From Bacteroidales bacterium M2 (GTDB lineage Bacteria > Bacteroidota > Bacteroidia > Bacteroidales > Muribaculaceae): a DNA stretch of 61,140 nt. Under the pieces are notes generated by a model. It was not told where the DNA came from. It made no database searches and worked only from the letters and a program-made list of their open reading frames with translations. Where the stretch lies: positions 31,450 to 92,589 of the forward strand of contig LUJM01000097.1 of NCBI GenBank assembly GCA_001689415.1, in the 5' to 3' direction. The stretch's first letter is position 1; each line of letters opens with the position of its first letter. Below, piece after piece: positions 1 through 8,162 of the stretch. Made by a program: the position numbers and the translations under genes.

Positions 1-39
1 CATTGTGCCGCGACCCTACGAGAGGACGGCTGGATATAA
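1..39 (+). CDS. Possible 3' end of a gene entering from upstream
   Basis: Frame 1 from the first base reads HCAATLREDGWI and stops at a TAA at 37-39. A strong terminator hairpin follows at 152-181, so a plus-strand gene ending about here would make sense. Twelve residues are too few to identify a family. The alternative frame that stays open to 214 runs straight through the terminator and is less likely. Confidence 0.25.
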   Translation, partial: HCAATLREDGWI

Positions 40-151
40 TACTGCTAATACATTGAATACCCTTACCCAAGTTCCTATCGTGCATCTCGGCTTGACGCAC
101 GGAAAGTCGATTTTGGTAGCGCAGCTGCCTCAAAATATACATTTATACAAC

Positions 152-181
152 AAGGGCTTTCCGGCGACCCGGAAAGCCCTT
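152..181. terminator. Bidirectional terminator hairpin
   Basis: A perfect 13-base stem pairs AAGGGCTTTCCGG (152-164) with CCGGAAAGCCCTT (169-181) around a 4-base loop. It lies between whatever ends upstream on the plus strand and the convergent minus-strand gene that ends at 207. Confidence 0.75.
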
Positions 182-206
182 GTAATGCTTGATATACTGT
201 GTCTCT

Positions 207-1277
207 TTATTTGATGAGTACTTTCGATGCAGTGTTGCCCTGGCGGCGGATATATACGCCGTTCGACGGGTTGCTGACGCGTATGCCCTGAAGGTTGAAG
301 TATTCTACGGGAGCATTGTTGTCGGCGTTGATATTTTCGATGCCGCTCATGAAGGGGTTGAAAGGCATGAAAATCACAGACTCAACAAAGAACTGGTCGT
401 AGGATGTAGTTGTCGGGGGGAAGGTGCTGGTATAATTCTCATTGAGGATGCCAATGGTGCCACCGGCGGTTAATGACCACCAGCCGTCCTGGCCTTCTAC
501 TGCAGCGCCAACAAAGCCTACGCTCTTTTCATCGAGTGCGCCGTCGGCCGAGCCCCACAGGTCATATTTGATGCCGTCAATCTCGGTTACCACCTGGTCG
601 TTGGCATAGGCAAATTTGTTGGTCTTGTCGATAGTCAGAGTGATGGGATATGACCAGAAGCCTTTGCCTGCGAAATTGTCTACAATCAGGTTGCCGTCTT
701 TCATTTCAACCCAGATAGGATATGCCGAGCTTGTGCCTTGGTTGTACTGCTCCTGTGTACGTGTCTGCATCTGGCTGTTGGTATACCATATGTATGCAGA
801 TGCGATTGCAGAAGTAATGCTTGAGGTAGCGCCGGGCATGCCGAGAGCTATCACATTGTTGACTCTGCCATTAGCGGTGCCATCGTACCTGATTACTCGG
901 TGTTCGGTGTCGATAGACAGTACTACCGGAGTTTTTTTACGGGTGTCGTAGTTGTAATTATATACGGTCAGGCTTGTCTCGGTTGTGCTGGTCGAAACCT
1001 GGTCGAGGGGGATTGTGATAGTCTGTGCCGTGGCGTCGAATTCGATTTCGTAGCTCAGACCGCGATAGTAGAAGTTGTTGATAGTGAGCTTGTCGTTGTC
1101 AGAGAGCGATATGGTCAGAGTGCCTACGTTGCGCTGAGCCCAGCCCATATTCTGTTCGTTGACGATGCCCTCCATGTAGTAGATGCCTGTGATTTCTTCC
1201 GGAGTGCTTGGTTTTTCGAGTGCTGTGCTGCTGAGGGCTATTCCCATTGCTGCAAGCATTATTGAGATGCGTTTCAT
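207..1277 (-). CDS. Secreted protein with Bacteroidales C-terminal sorting-like tail (paralogue 1)
   Basis: 356 residues beginning with a signal peptide (MKRISIMLAAMGIALSSTAL). The middle is beta-rich and contains two similar halves, each with stretches of the type LTI.NFYYRGLSYEI and L.VDNFAGKGFWSYPITLTID followed by conversion to an isolated strand pair. The last 45 residues (GIENINAD...EYFNLQGIRV...NGVYIRRQGN) are the tail seen on many exported Bacteroidales proteins, resembling a short type IX secretion signal. The next gene upstream, 24 bases away on the same strand, is a clear paralogue with the same architecture. No catalytic motif is visible, and the function is unknown: surface or extracellular binding or structural roles are possible. 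Confident as a gene and as an exported protein, not as to role. Confidence 0.85.
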   Translation of the reverse strand: MKRISIMLAAMGIALSSTALEKPSTPEEITGIYYMEGIVNEQNMGWAQRNVGTLTISLSDNDKLTINNFYYRGLSYEIEFDATAQTITIPLDQVSTSTTETSLTVYNYNYDTRKKTPVVLSIDTEHRVIRYDGTANGRVNNVIALGMPGATSSITSAIASAYIWYTNSQMQTRTQEQYNQGTSSAYPIWVEMKDGNLIVDNFAGKGFWSYPITLTIDKTNKFAYANDQVVTEIDGIKYDLWGSADGALDEKSVGFVGAAVEGQDGWWSLTAGGTIGILNENYTSTFPPTTTSYDQFFVESVIFMPFNPFMSGIENINADNNAPVEYFNLQGIRVSNPSNGVYIRRQGNTASKVLIK

Positions 1278-1300
1278 CTGTGTTTTTTCTTTTTGTAGGA

Positions 1301-2482
1301 TTAAAGTATTACTTTGCGAGAGATATTGCCTTGGCGCATTATATACATGCCTTTGCCGGGCTTATCGACGCGTATGCCTTGAAGGTTGAAATATTCGGCG
1401 GGGGCTGCGCTGTCAGCCTCGATATCAGTGATGCCGGTGCTGAAGGGGTCGAATGGCATCAATATCTGCACGTCGGCATACAAGTATCCCTGAGAGGCAG
1501 ATTCGTCGACAGCGCCAACCTGCGGGTTCATAATCGCCAACTTCTTTTGCGCGTTGATTTCATCATAACCTTCGGCGTTGAATGTGCCTGATTCGAATGT
1601 TACCACGGTTGACGATGGCACGTTGTTTACGTCGAGTTGCCATAGGTATAGTACCGGGTCTCCAAACGCAACCACTGAGTTGTCGGCGGTGGCAGTCCTG
1701 TTCACCTGGTCGATTTCGAGCGTTAGAGGGGCAAGTGTGCCGAGGTCGCAGAAGTTCGATACAGAAATCTTGCCATCGGTTGTGGGCTCTATCCATAGCA
1801 AGCTATCGTACGGTCCTTCCAGACCATAGCGTGTTATGTCGTAGCTTACCATCATAGTGTTGGCGTAGTCAAAGTATATGCCCATAAGAGATGCGGCAGG
1901 AACATCCTTGCCTACCTGGCATACTTCGACAATCGAAGAAACCGATTCCCAGCTGATGATATGGTTGGCAGCATCAATCAGCATGGTGATATCGCCTTTC
2001 TCGCCGTAGTCTACATTGTGGTCGTAGATTGTTAAAACTGTGTTTGTAGGTGTTCCGTTTGAGCTCAGAATGGGCTGTTCCTGTCCGTTTTTAATCGTGA
2101 GGGTATGAGTTGTCGCGTCGAATTCGGCATCGAAATATACATTCCAGATAAACGGACCTATTTTCACATTGTTGTTGTCGGTAGCAATTAGATTGATATA
2201 GCCGGGATTGTGGTGGCTGAGGTTCACATCGCTGCCAAGATAACCCATATAGTGGAATATATATTCTCCGCTTAGCTCTCGTGCAGTGGTAGGGTCGGGT
2301 AGCTGTACTTTGCTTTGCGCCCGTTTGGGTTTGTTGTTGACAGCTGTTACTATTCGGTGAGTCTGGCCCTCGCCCGTGAATTCGAGCGGTTGGTTGCGGG
2401 TTTGCAATCTTTTGCCTGAATCAAAAGCCATGGCACTAAATGCAACTGCCGCAGCCACAAGCGTTAGATAGAGTTTTTTCAT
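1301..2482 (-). CDS. Secreted protein with Bacteroidales C-terminal sorting-like tail (paralogue 2)
   Basis: 393 residues with a signal peptide (MKKLYLTLVAAAVAFSAMAF), a roughly 40-residue low-complexity linker, two repeated beta-rich halves and the same C-terminal tail (GITDIEAD...EYFNLQGIRV...KGMYIMRQGN) as the downstream neighbour. DNA around 1365-1400 is near-identical to 275-310, showing that the pair arose by duplication. A good Bacteroidota promoter (2510-2541) lies just upstream, so the two genes are probably one transcript. Both likely act outside the cell or at its surface. No enzyme motif is recognised. Confidence 0.85.
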   Translation of the reverse strand: MKKLYLTLVAAAVAFSAMAFDSGKRLQTRNQPLEFTGEGQTHRIVTAVNNKPKRAQSKVQLPDPTTARELSGEYIFHYMGYLGSDVNLSHHNPGYINLIATDNNNVKIGPFIWNVYFDAEFDATTHTLTIKNGQEQPILSSNGTPTNTVLTIYDHNVDYGEKGDITMLIDAANHIISWESVSSIVEVCQVGKDVPAASLMGIYFDYANTMMVSYDITRYGLEGPYDSLLWIEPTTDGKISVSNFCDLGTLAPLTLEIDQVNRTATADNSVVAFGDPVLYLWQLDVNNVPSSTVVTFESGTFNAEGYDEINAQKKLAIMNPQVGAVDESASQGYLYADVQILMPFDPFSTGITDIEADSAAPAEYFNLQGIRVDKPGKGMYIMRQGNISRKVIL

Positions 2483-2509
2483 ATAAAATGATTTGTATTA
2501 GTTTCTCCG

Positions 2510-2541
2510 CAAAGATAGTTACACTTTCGTAAAGTTCCAAA
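2510..2541 (-). promoter_or_regulatory. Bacteroidota-type promoter for the secreted paralogue pair
   Basis: On the minus strand a TTTG (2541-2538) is followed by a 20-base spacer and TATCTTTG (2517-2510), matching the TTTG/TAnnTTTG consensus of the primary sigma factor of Bacteroidota. The start codon lies 28 bases further on. Confidence 0.7.
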
Positions 2542-2591
2542 TTTTTAAGAAAAAGCGGGGGTAAAGACACAAAAATATCATAGCTTTTTTG

Positions 2592-2599
2592 TAATTTTG
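2592..2599 (+). promoter_or_regulatory. -7 element (TAATTTTG) ahead of the M48 peptidase
   Basis: TAATTTTG fits TAnnTTTG and stands 23 bases before the ATG at 2623. A clear -33 TTG at the usual distance is not visible, so this is a partial match only. Confidence 0.4.
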
Positions 2600-2622
2600 C
2601 ATATAAAATTAAATCCAAGACA

Positions 2623-3402
2623 ATGAAAAAGGTATTATTTGCAGTTTTCTGTGTTCTGGCTGTGCTGCCCGTTTCTGCGCAGTTCAACCTCTCTAAGGCC
2701 GTTGGCGGTGCCGCAAAGGCAGCCAAGGCTCTCACTCTTAGCGATGCCGACATGGCAGCTTATGTAAAAGAATCGGTTGATTGGATGGACGCTCACAACC
2801 CTGTATTGCCCGAGGATAATCCCTATACAGTGCGTCTGCGCAAACTTACCGAAGGTGTAACCGATGCAGACGGTATACCATTGAATTTCAAAGTATACGA
2901 TGTGATTGATATAAATGCGTTTGCATGTCCCGACGGCAGTGTGCGCGTATTCTCATCGCTTATGGATATTATGAGCGACGAAGAACTGATGGGCATTATC
3001 GGCCACGAAATCGGCCATGTGATGAAACGCCACTCGAAAAATGCCTTCCGCAACGAACTGCTCACCGGCGCGGCAAGAGATGCTATTTCGTCGGCTGGCG
3101 GTGTTGCTGCCAAGCTCAGCGATTCACAGCTTGGCGCTCTCGGTCAGGGCCTTCTCAATGCCAAGTATTCTCAGAAGCAGGAAAAGGAAGCCGACAACTG
3201 CGGCTATGATTTCCTCGTGGCTAAAGGCAGGAACCCGTGGGGCATGGTTATGGCATTCGAAAAATTCCTGAAAATGGAGCAGGAAGCCGGCGGTCAGTCG
3301 AGCTATGTGCAGAAGATGTTCTCTTCTCACCCCGAGACAAAAGCTCGTATCGAGGCTATGTCGAAACGCTGCCAAAAAGACGGTATCGCGCGTCCTGAAT
3401 AA
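2623..3402 (+). CDS. M48 family metallopeptidase, exported
   Basis: 259 residues with a signal peptide ending near VSAQ (residue 20). The zinc-protease signature HEIGH is at residues 128-132 with a third ligand in KEADN near residue 189, which is the Ste24/HtpX/BepA arrangement of M48 peptidases. There are no transmembrane helices after the signal, so it should be periplasmic or outer-membrane associated, as in BepA/LoiP-type envelope quality-control proteases. It stands alone between divergent and convergent genes and ends just before a strong terminator. The substrate is unknown. Confidence 0.9.
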   Translation: MKKVLFAVFCVLAVLPVSAQFNLSKAVGGAAKAAKALTLSDADMAAYVKESVDWMDAHNPVLPEDNPYTVRLRKLTEGVTDADGIPLNFKVYDVIDINAFACPDGSVRVFSSLMDIMSDEELMGIIGHEIGHVMKRHSKNAFRNELLTGAARDAISSAGGVAAKLSDSQLGALGQGLLNAKYSQKQEKEADNCGYDFLVAKGRNPWGMVMAFEKFLKMEQEAGGQSSYVQKMFSSHPETKARIEAMSKRCQKDGIARPE

Positions 3403-3430
3403 TACAGACCCCAAACGATAGAAAATATTT

Positions 3431-3477
3431 AGCCGGGAATCGGAGTGGTAACACTCTCTGATTCCCGGCTTTGTTTT
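3431..3477. terminator. Bidirectional terminator between M48 peptidase and helicase
   Basis: AGCCGGGAATCGGAG (3431-3445) pairs with CTCTGATTCCCGGCT (3456-3470), followed by TTGTTTT. The hairpin serves the plus-strand peptidase gene and the convergent minus-strand helicase. Confidence 0.8.
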
Positions 3478-3485
3478 GTAGAAGG

Positions 3486-5597
3486 TCAAAGGCCGCGAAG
3501 TCGCTTCTCGAGTGCTGTGTTTCTCGACCGTATCTGCATGTTGCCTACGGCATAACTCAGAGCGCGGGTATCGCCCACGAGCACGCATATCTGCTTGGCT
3601 CGGGTTATGGCGGTGTAGATGAGGTTGCGCTGCAGCATCACAAAGTGCTTCATGCTCACCGGAATGACCACGATTGGGAACTCCGAGCCTTGGCTCTTGT
3701 GAATCGTAACTGCGTAGGCCGGCATCAGTTCGTCGAGGTCTGAATGCTCGTATTCTACTTCGCGGCCGTCGTATTTAACCCTGATGATGTCGTCGGTGTC
3801 GCTCAGGTGGGAGATATACCCTATGTCGCCGTTGAATATGTTCTTGTCGTAATTATTCTTGACCTGCATCACCTTGTCGCCGATGCGGTATATAACCTCT
3901 CCTCGCCTCACATACTCACCGTGTGGGTTCAGCACCTGCTGCAGGCGTGCGTTGAGGGCCGCGGCACCAATCTCGCCTTTGTGCATTGGGGTAAGTACTT
4001 GTATTTCCGACGCTTTTATGTTGTATGTCTTGGCAAGTCGACGGCTCACAAGCTCTGCTATTGTATCGGGTATGGCCTCGTCGGGCGTATTTATAAAGAA
4101 AAAGTCGCTCTTAAGGCCGTTGGAGATGTCGGGGTTGCGCCCGGCGTTGATAGCGTGCGCGTTGGTGACGATGCGGCTCTCCAAGGCTTGACGGAAGATG
4201 TGGGTAAGTCGCACCACAGGTACTACGCCCGAGGCAATGATGTCGTGTAGCACGTTGCCTGCGCCTACGCTGGGTAGCTGGTCGGTATCGCCCACAAGTA
4301 TCAGGCGCATGCCTTCGGGCATGGCTTTGACGAGGCTGTTGAAGAGCAGTATGTCGATCATCGAGCATTCGTCGATGATAAGGGCATCGCCCGACAGCGG
4401 ATTGTCGTCGTTGCGGTTGAAGCCGCCGTAGGGGTTGTATTCGAGGAGGCGGTGTATTGTCTTGGCTTCCATTCCGGTGGCTTCGCTCATGCGCTTTGCA
4501 GCCCTGCCGGTGGGGGCAGCGAGCAATATTCTCATTTTGCGAGCCTTGAGGGCGGCTATGATGCCTTTGACGGTAGTGGTTTTGCCGGTTCCGGGGCCGC
4601 CGGTCAGCACCATTACTTTTGATTTGACTGCCCGGTCGATAGCTTCAATCTGCACTTTGTCGTACACCATGCCGACAGGAGCGCGTTCGGGTGCTGTTTC
4701 TTTCGGGCAGGTACCCCCGGCCTTGATGAGCTTGAGCAGCCTGCGGGCGGCACCGTGTTCGGCATGATAGTACATTGGCAGGTACACGGCTTCGTTGTCG
4801 AGGATAACTCGCTTGTCGGCAGCAAGGCATGAAATAGCCTCTTCAACCTCGTATGCACCGGTTTCGAGCATGGCTGATGCGAGGTGGCTCAAGTCGTCGT
4901 ATTTGGCAAAGACGTGGCCGTCTTCGGCGGCTTTTGCCAATGCAAACAATACACCGGCAGCAATACGGCGAGGGTCGGTATGCGAATACCCCATTGCCGA
5001 TGCTATATCGTCGGCAATCTTGAAGCCTATGCCACTGATGTCCTCGGCAAGGCGGTACGGGTTGCTGCGCACGTTCTCGAGTGTGTCGGCGCCGTATTCC
5101 TTGTATATCTTTGCTGCATACGCCGATGATATGCCGTAGCCCTGCAGGCCTATCAGCGCCTGCCTCATGTCGGAGTGGCGCTTCCAGCCCTCTTTGATTT
5201 GTGCGATGCGCTTTTTCCCAAGGCCCGGAACTTCGCTTAGACGGTCGATATCGTTGTCGAGAATCTCGATAGTATCCTTGCCGAAACACTTGACAATGGC
5301 CTTGGCCGAAGCCTTGCCGATGCCCCTGATACGGCCCGAGCCGAGGTAGCGCTCGATACCCTTGACGCTGACCGGCATCATCTCGCGCCAGGTCTCGACG
5401 GCGAACTGCATGCCGTACTTGGGGTCGTTGCGATAGCTGCCTTCGAGTTCGAGGCATACCCCCGGGGTAATTTCGCCCATGACGCCGGTGGCGATAAAGG
5501 GCTTGCTGCCCGGGTCTGATTTTACCCTGGCAACAACCCAGCCGTTTTCCTGATTGTAAAAAGTGACACCTTCTACGGTGCAGCGTATCTTTTCCAT
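3486..5597 (-). CDS. recD2: RecD2-like ATP-dependent 5'-3' DNA helicase
   Basis: 703 residues from the chosen start (MEKIRCTVEG); a start 27 codons upstream would have an unrelated N-terminus and would lie above the -7 element. Order of parts: an OB-like N-terminal domain, helix-hairpin-helix repeats near 90-135 (GRIRGIGKASAKA, EVPGLGKKRIAQ), Walker A GGPGTGKT at 333-340, Walker B LIIDECSMID, motif III VGDTDQLPSVGAG, and a UvrD-like C-terminal domain with YAVTIHKSQGSEF and YTAITRAK. This is the RecD2/TraA-like superfamily 1B helicase layout, with no RecB or RecC nearby, consistent with a RecBCD-independent role in DNA repair or replication-fork processing. Start chosen by conservation and by the adjacent promoter. 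Confidence 0.93.
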   Translation of the reverse strand: MEKIRCTVEGVTFYNQENGWVVARVKSDPGSKPFIATGVMGEITPGVCLELEGSYRNDPKYGMQFAVETWREMMPVSVKGIERYLGSGRIRGIGKASAKAIVKCFGKDTIEILDNDIDRLSEVPGLGKKRIAQIKEGWKRHSDMRQALIGLQGYGISSAYAAKIYKEYGADTLENVRSNPYRLAEDISGIGFKIADDIASAMGYSHTDPRRIAAGVLFALAKAAEDGHVFAKYDDLSHLASAMLETGAYEVEEAISCLAADKRVILDNEAVYLPMYYHAEHGAARRLLKLIKAGGTCPKETAPERAPVGMVYDKVQIEAIDRAVKSKVMVLTGGPGTGKTTTVKGIIAALKARKMRILLAAPTGRAAKRMSEATGMEAKTIHRLLEYNPYGGFNRNDDNPLSGDALIIDECSMIDILLFNSLVKAMPEGMRLILVGDTDQLPSVGAGNVLHDIIASGVVPVVRLTHIFRQALESRIVTNAHAINAGRNPDISNGLKSDFFFINTPDEAIPDTIAELVSRRLAKTYNIKASEIQVLTPMHKGEIGAAALNARLQQVLNPHGEYVRRGEVIYRIGDKVMQVKNNYDKNIFNGDIGYISHLSDTDDIIRVKYDGREVEYEHSDLDELMPAYAVTIHKSQGSEFPIVVIPVSMKHFVMLQRNLIYTAITRAKQICVLVGDTRALSYAVGNMQIRSRNTALEKRLRGL

Positions 5598-5604
5598 TGT
5601 AATG

Positions 5605-5612
5605 CAAAGGTA
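5605..5612 (-). promoter_or_regulatory. -7 element (TACCTTTG) for the RecD2-like helicase
   Basis: TACCTTTG on the minus strand ends 7 bases before the ATG at 5597, so the message would have a very short leader. No convincing -33 TTG is seen. Confidence 0.45.
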
Positions 5613-5741
5613 GTAAAAAATCCTGTTTTCAGCTCTCGGGTAAGACTTGTGGTAAAGGCTATTGGCTGATTTGTGCATATTTGTGATTAGTTAACAGCAC
5701 TTATTAAAATGAAAAGTACATAAATATAAAGTGTTTTGGCC

Positions 5742-5772
5742 TTGCGTTATTGGGGAAAATTGAGTAAATTTG
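5742..5772 (+). promoter_or_regulatory. Promoter ahead of the gltD-like gene
   Basis: TTG (5742-5744), a 20-base spacer and TAAATTTG (5765-5772) match the Bacteroidota consensus. It lies about 75 bases before the start codon and may drive the whole gltD-like/kduD stretch. Confidence 0.65.
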
Positions 5773-5849
5773 CAATGTTGATATTATGATACCTGAAATC
5801 CGGCGGCAGGCATATGTCTGCCAATGCCGGTAGAAAACTATATATAGTA

Positions 5850-7175
5850 ATGGAAAACCAATTTCAAACAGCCGGCGCAAAACCCGTTACAATGCGCGAG
5901 GCTATTGCCGAGGCAAAGCGGTGCCTGCACTGCAAAGTGCCCCAATGCAAAAAGGGCTGCCCGGTAAGTAATGATATTCCTGACTGGATTCACGAGCTCT
6001 CATTGGGCAATCTGGGCAATGCTATGGCTATTATCAATGGTCGAAGCAATCTGCCTGCCGTCTGTGGTCGTGTGTGTGCACACGAGCGTCAGTGCGAGGG
6101 TAACTGCATCATGAACAAGAAGGGTGAACCACCGATTCGTATCGGCGAACTCGAGCGCTTTGTTGCTGATTTCGACGGCGATATGGACCTTACACACCCC
6201 GAATTGCTGCCAAAGACCCGTGGCCGTGTGGCCGTTATCGGTAGTGGCCCTGCAGGCCTTACTGTTGCCGGTGAGCTGGCTCGCAAGGGCTTCGATATCG
6301 AAATCTTTGAAATGGAGCCGGAACCAGGCGGTGTGCTGATGTTCGGTATTCCCGAATATCGCCTGCCCAAGGCTGTGGTACGTCGCGAGATACGACATAT
6401 TTGCGAACTTGGTGTAAACATTCACTGCAATGTGACTATCGGTCCTGACTGCAATATCGACCAGCTCTTCGAACAAGGCTTCGATGCGATTTTCATGGGT
6501 ACAGGTGTGGGCAAACCCCGCAAACTTCCTATCCCCGGTGCAGATTACGAGGCCGTGCGTCAGGCTATTTGGTTTCTCCGCCGCGTAAGCCTCTACAACT
6601 CGGGTCTGATTACCCGCGATGAGGTGCCTATCCGTCAGGGCGACCGCGTGTTTGTGATCGGCTGCGGTAACACAGCTATCGATGCGGCCCGCACCGCCCT
6701 GCGTCTCGAAGCTTCGGAGGTGACAATCATCTACCACCGTACAATCGAGCAAATGAGTGCTTTGAAGGCCGAATATAACGATGCTGTAGAAGAAGGCGTT
6801 AAATTCCGCTGGGAAACTTCGGTAAAAGAAATCCTCGCTGACGACAAAGGCAAGGTCAACGGTATCGTGGTTACAGATCCGACAGGCGAGTACCCCCTCC
6901 CCGCCGAAAAGGTAATCTTCGCAGTAGGCTCGTCGCCCGCAAGCCGTATCGTGTCGACAACCACCGGTATCGAGGTTGATGAGAAACGCTACGTCATAAC
7001 CCGCGAAGTACCCTACGGTATGACTACCCGCAAAGGCGTATTCGCAGGCGGCGACGTAACAGCTCGTCCTGCAACTGTGGTTCATGCCATGCAGGATGCC
7101 CGCCGAGTGGCCGAAGGTATCGAGCAGTATGTCGATGCTGTGAAACTCATGAAGAAAATAGAAGAACATAACTAA
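5850..7175 (+). CDS. gltD: Glutamate synthase small-subunit-like NADPH oxidoreductase
   Basis: 441 residues from MENQFQTAG (an in-frame ATG 12 codons upstream is less likely). N-terminal cysteine clusters CLHCKVPQCKKGCP and CGRVCAHERQCEGNC bind two 4Fe-4S clusters. GSGPAGLTVAGELARKGF is the FAD-binding Rossmann motif, GCGNTAIDAARTA the NADPH-binding one, and AGGDVTARPATVV closes the fold. In classical glutamate synthase this subunit passes electrons from NADPH to GltB; no gltB is in the window. Stand-alone versions of this length exist as homotetrameric or Nfn/sulfide-dehydrogenase-like enzymes, so the true substrate is open. It lies 28 bases before kduD on the same strand and may be cotranscribed with it. 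Confidence 0.88.
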   Translation: MENQFQTAGAKPVTMREAIAEAKRCLHCKVPQCKKGCPVSNDIPDWIHELSLGNLGNAMAIINGRSNLPAVCGRVCAHERQCEGNCIMNKKGEPPIRIGELERFVADFDGDMDLTHPELLPKTRGRVAVIGSGPAGLTVAGELARKGFDIEIFEMEPEPGGVLMFGIPEYRLPKAVVRREIRHICELGVNIHCNVTIGPDCNIDQLFEQGFDAIFMGTGVGKPRKLPIPGADYEAVRQAIWFLRRVSLYNSGLITRDEVPIRQGDRVFVIGCGNTAIDAARTALRLEASEVTIIYHRTIEQMSALKAEYNDAVEEGVKFRWETSVKEILADDKGKVNGIVVTDPTGEYPLPAEKVIFAVGSSPASRIVSTTTGIEVDEKRYVITREVPYGMTTRKGVFAGGDVTARPATVVHAMQDARRVAEGIEQYVDAVKLMKKIEEHN

Positions 7176-7203
7176 ATAATCACTAATATTTCAAGTTAAT
7201 ATC

Positions 7204-7998
7204 ATGGTAAACTTTTCACTTGAGGGTAAAGTTGCCCTCGTTACCGGTGGCGTTTATGGCATCGGATTCGCAATCGCCAAAGCATTCCACGAAGCAGGCG
7301 CTAAGATCGTCTTCAACTGCAACACTCAGGCATCCATGGACCTGGGCGTGGCTAACTACAAGGAAGCCGGCATCGACGCTAAAGGTTACATGTGCGACGT
7401 AACCGATGAAGCTGCCGTTAAGGCCATGATTGCTGATATCGAAGAGACCATTGGCGGCGTTGATATCCTCGTTAACAACGCAGGTATCATCAAACGTATC
7501 CCCATGGAAGAAATGGATGTAGAAGACTTCCGCAAGGTTGTCGACATCGACCTCGTAGCTCCGTTCATCTGCGCTAAGGCCGTTATCCCCGGCATGATCA
7601 AGAAAGGCCACGGCAAGATCATCAACATCTGCTCGATGATGAGCGAGCTCGGCCGTGAGACAGTAAGTGCTTATGCTGCTGCTAAGGGCGGTCTTAAGAT
7701 GCTTACCCGCAACATTTGCTCGGAGTACGGCGAACACAACATCCAGTGCAACGGTATCGGCCCGGGTTACATTGCTACCCCCCAGACTGCACCTCTTCGC
7801 GAGCGTCAGGCCGACGGTAGCCGTCACCCCTTCGATCAGTTCATCATCGCCAAGACTCCCGCAGGCCGTTGGGGCACACCCGAAGACCTTATGGGCCCGG
7901 CAGTATTCCTTGCATCTGATGCGTCGAACTTCGTGAACGGTCACGTACTCTACGTTGACGGAGGTATCCTTGCTTACATCGGCAAACAGCCTAAATAA
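7204..7998 (+). CDS. kduD: Short-chain dehydrogenase, KduD / gluconate 5-dehydrogenase type
   Basis: 264 residues, a classical SDR: cofactor motif TGGVYGIGFAIAKAF, NNAG near residue 90, a catalytic serine in INICSMMSELG and YAAAKGG as the YxxxK motif. The family includes 2-dehydro-3-deoxy-D-gluconate 5-dehydrogenase (KduD), which reduces 2,5-diketo-3-deoxygluconate to KDG, and gluconate 5-dehydrogenase. Neighbours kdgK, eda and kduI make the KduD role in unsaturated uronate breakdown the better reading. Cytoplasmic. Confidence 0.85.
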   Translation: MVNFSLEGKVALVTGGVYGIGFAIAKAFHEAGAKIVFNCNTQASMDLGVANYKEAGIDAKGYMCDVTDEAAVKAMIADIEETIGGVDILVNNAGIIKRIPMEEMDVEDFRKVVDIDLVAPFICAKAVIPGMIKKGHGKIINICSMMSELGRETVSAYAAAKGGLKMLTRNICSEYGEHNIQCNGIGPGYIATPQTAPLRERQADGSRHPFDQFIIAKTPAGRWGTPEDLMGPAVFLASDASNFVNGHVLYVDGGILAYIGKQPK

Positions 7999-8004
7999 GT
8001 AAGA

Positions 8005-8078
8005 GCCCTGCAGGCTTTAAAGTCTGAGTCCGTCGGAGTGGACTAAGCCCACTCCGGCCGGTCGTCAGGCTTTAGGGC
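8005..8078 (+). other. Structured intercistronic element between kduD and the EIIC gene
   Basis: The 164-base gap holds a hairpin CGGAGTGG/CCACTCCG (8034-8041 with 8049-8056). It is enclosed by GCCCT (8005-8009) and AGGGC (8074-8078), and the 9-mer CAGGCTTTA occurs twice (8011-8019 and 8066-8074). This could be a terminator/attenuator or an mRNA-processing element that separates expression of kduD from the permease. No known riboswitch class is recognised. Confidence 0.35.
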
Positions 8079-8162
8079 CGCTTTTGGTGAAAAGACCTTT
8101 TACCATTTATATTTCGAAACTTTAGTAAGATAAACTATTTGACACTACTCCTCACGTAATTA

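Noticed and set aside
5..214. 69-residue plus-strand reading frame at the left edge
   Set aside because: It runs through the stable terminator hairpin at 152-181 and has no family resemblance. A tail ending at 39 is a better explanation.
6000..7169. 389-residue minus-strand frame inside the gltD-like gene
   Set aside because: Antisense to a well-identified gene and without family signature.
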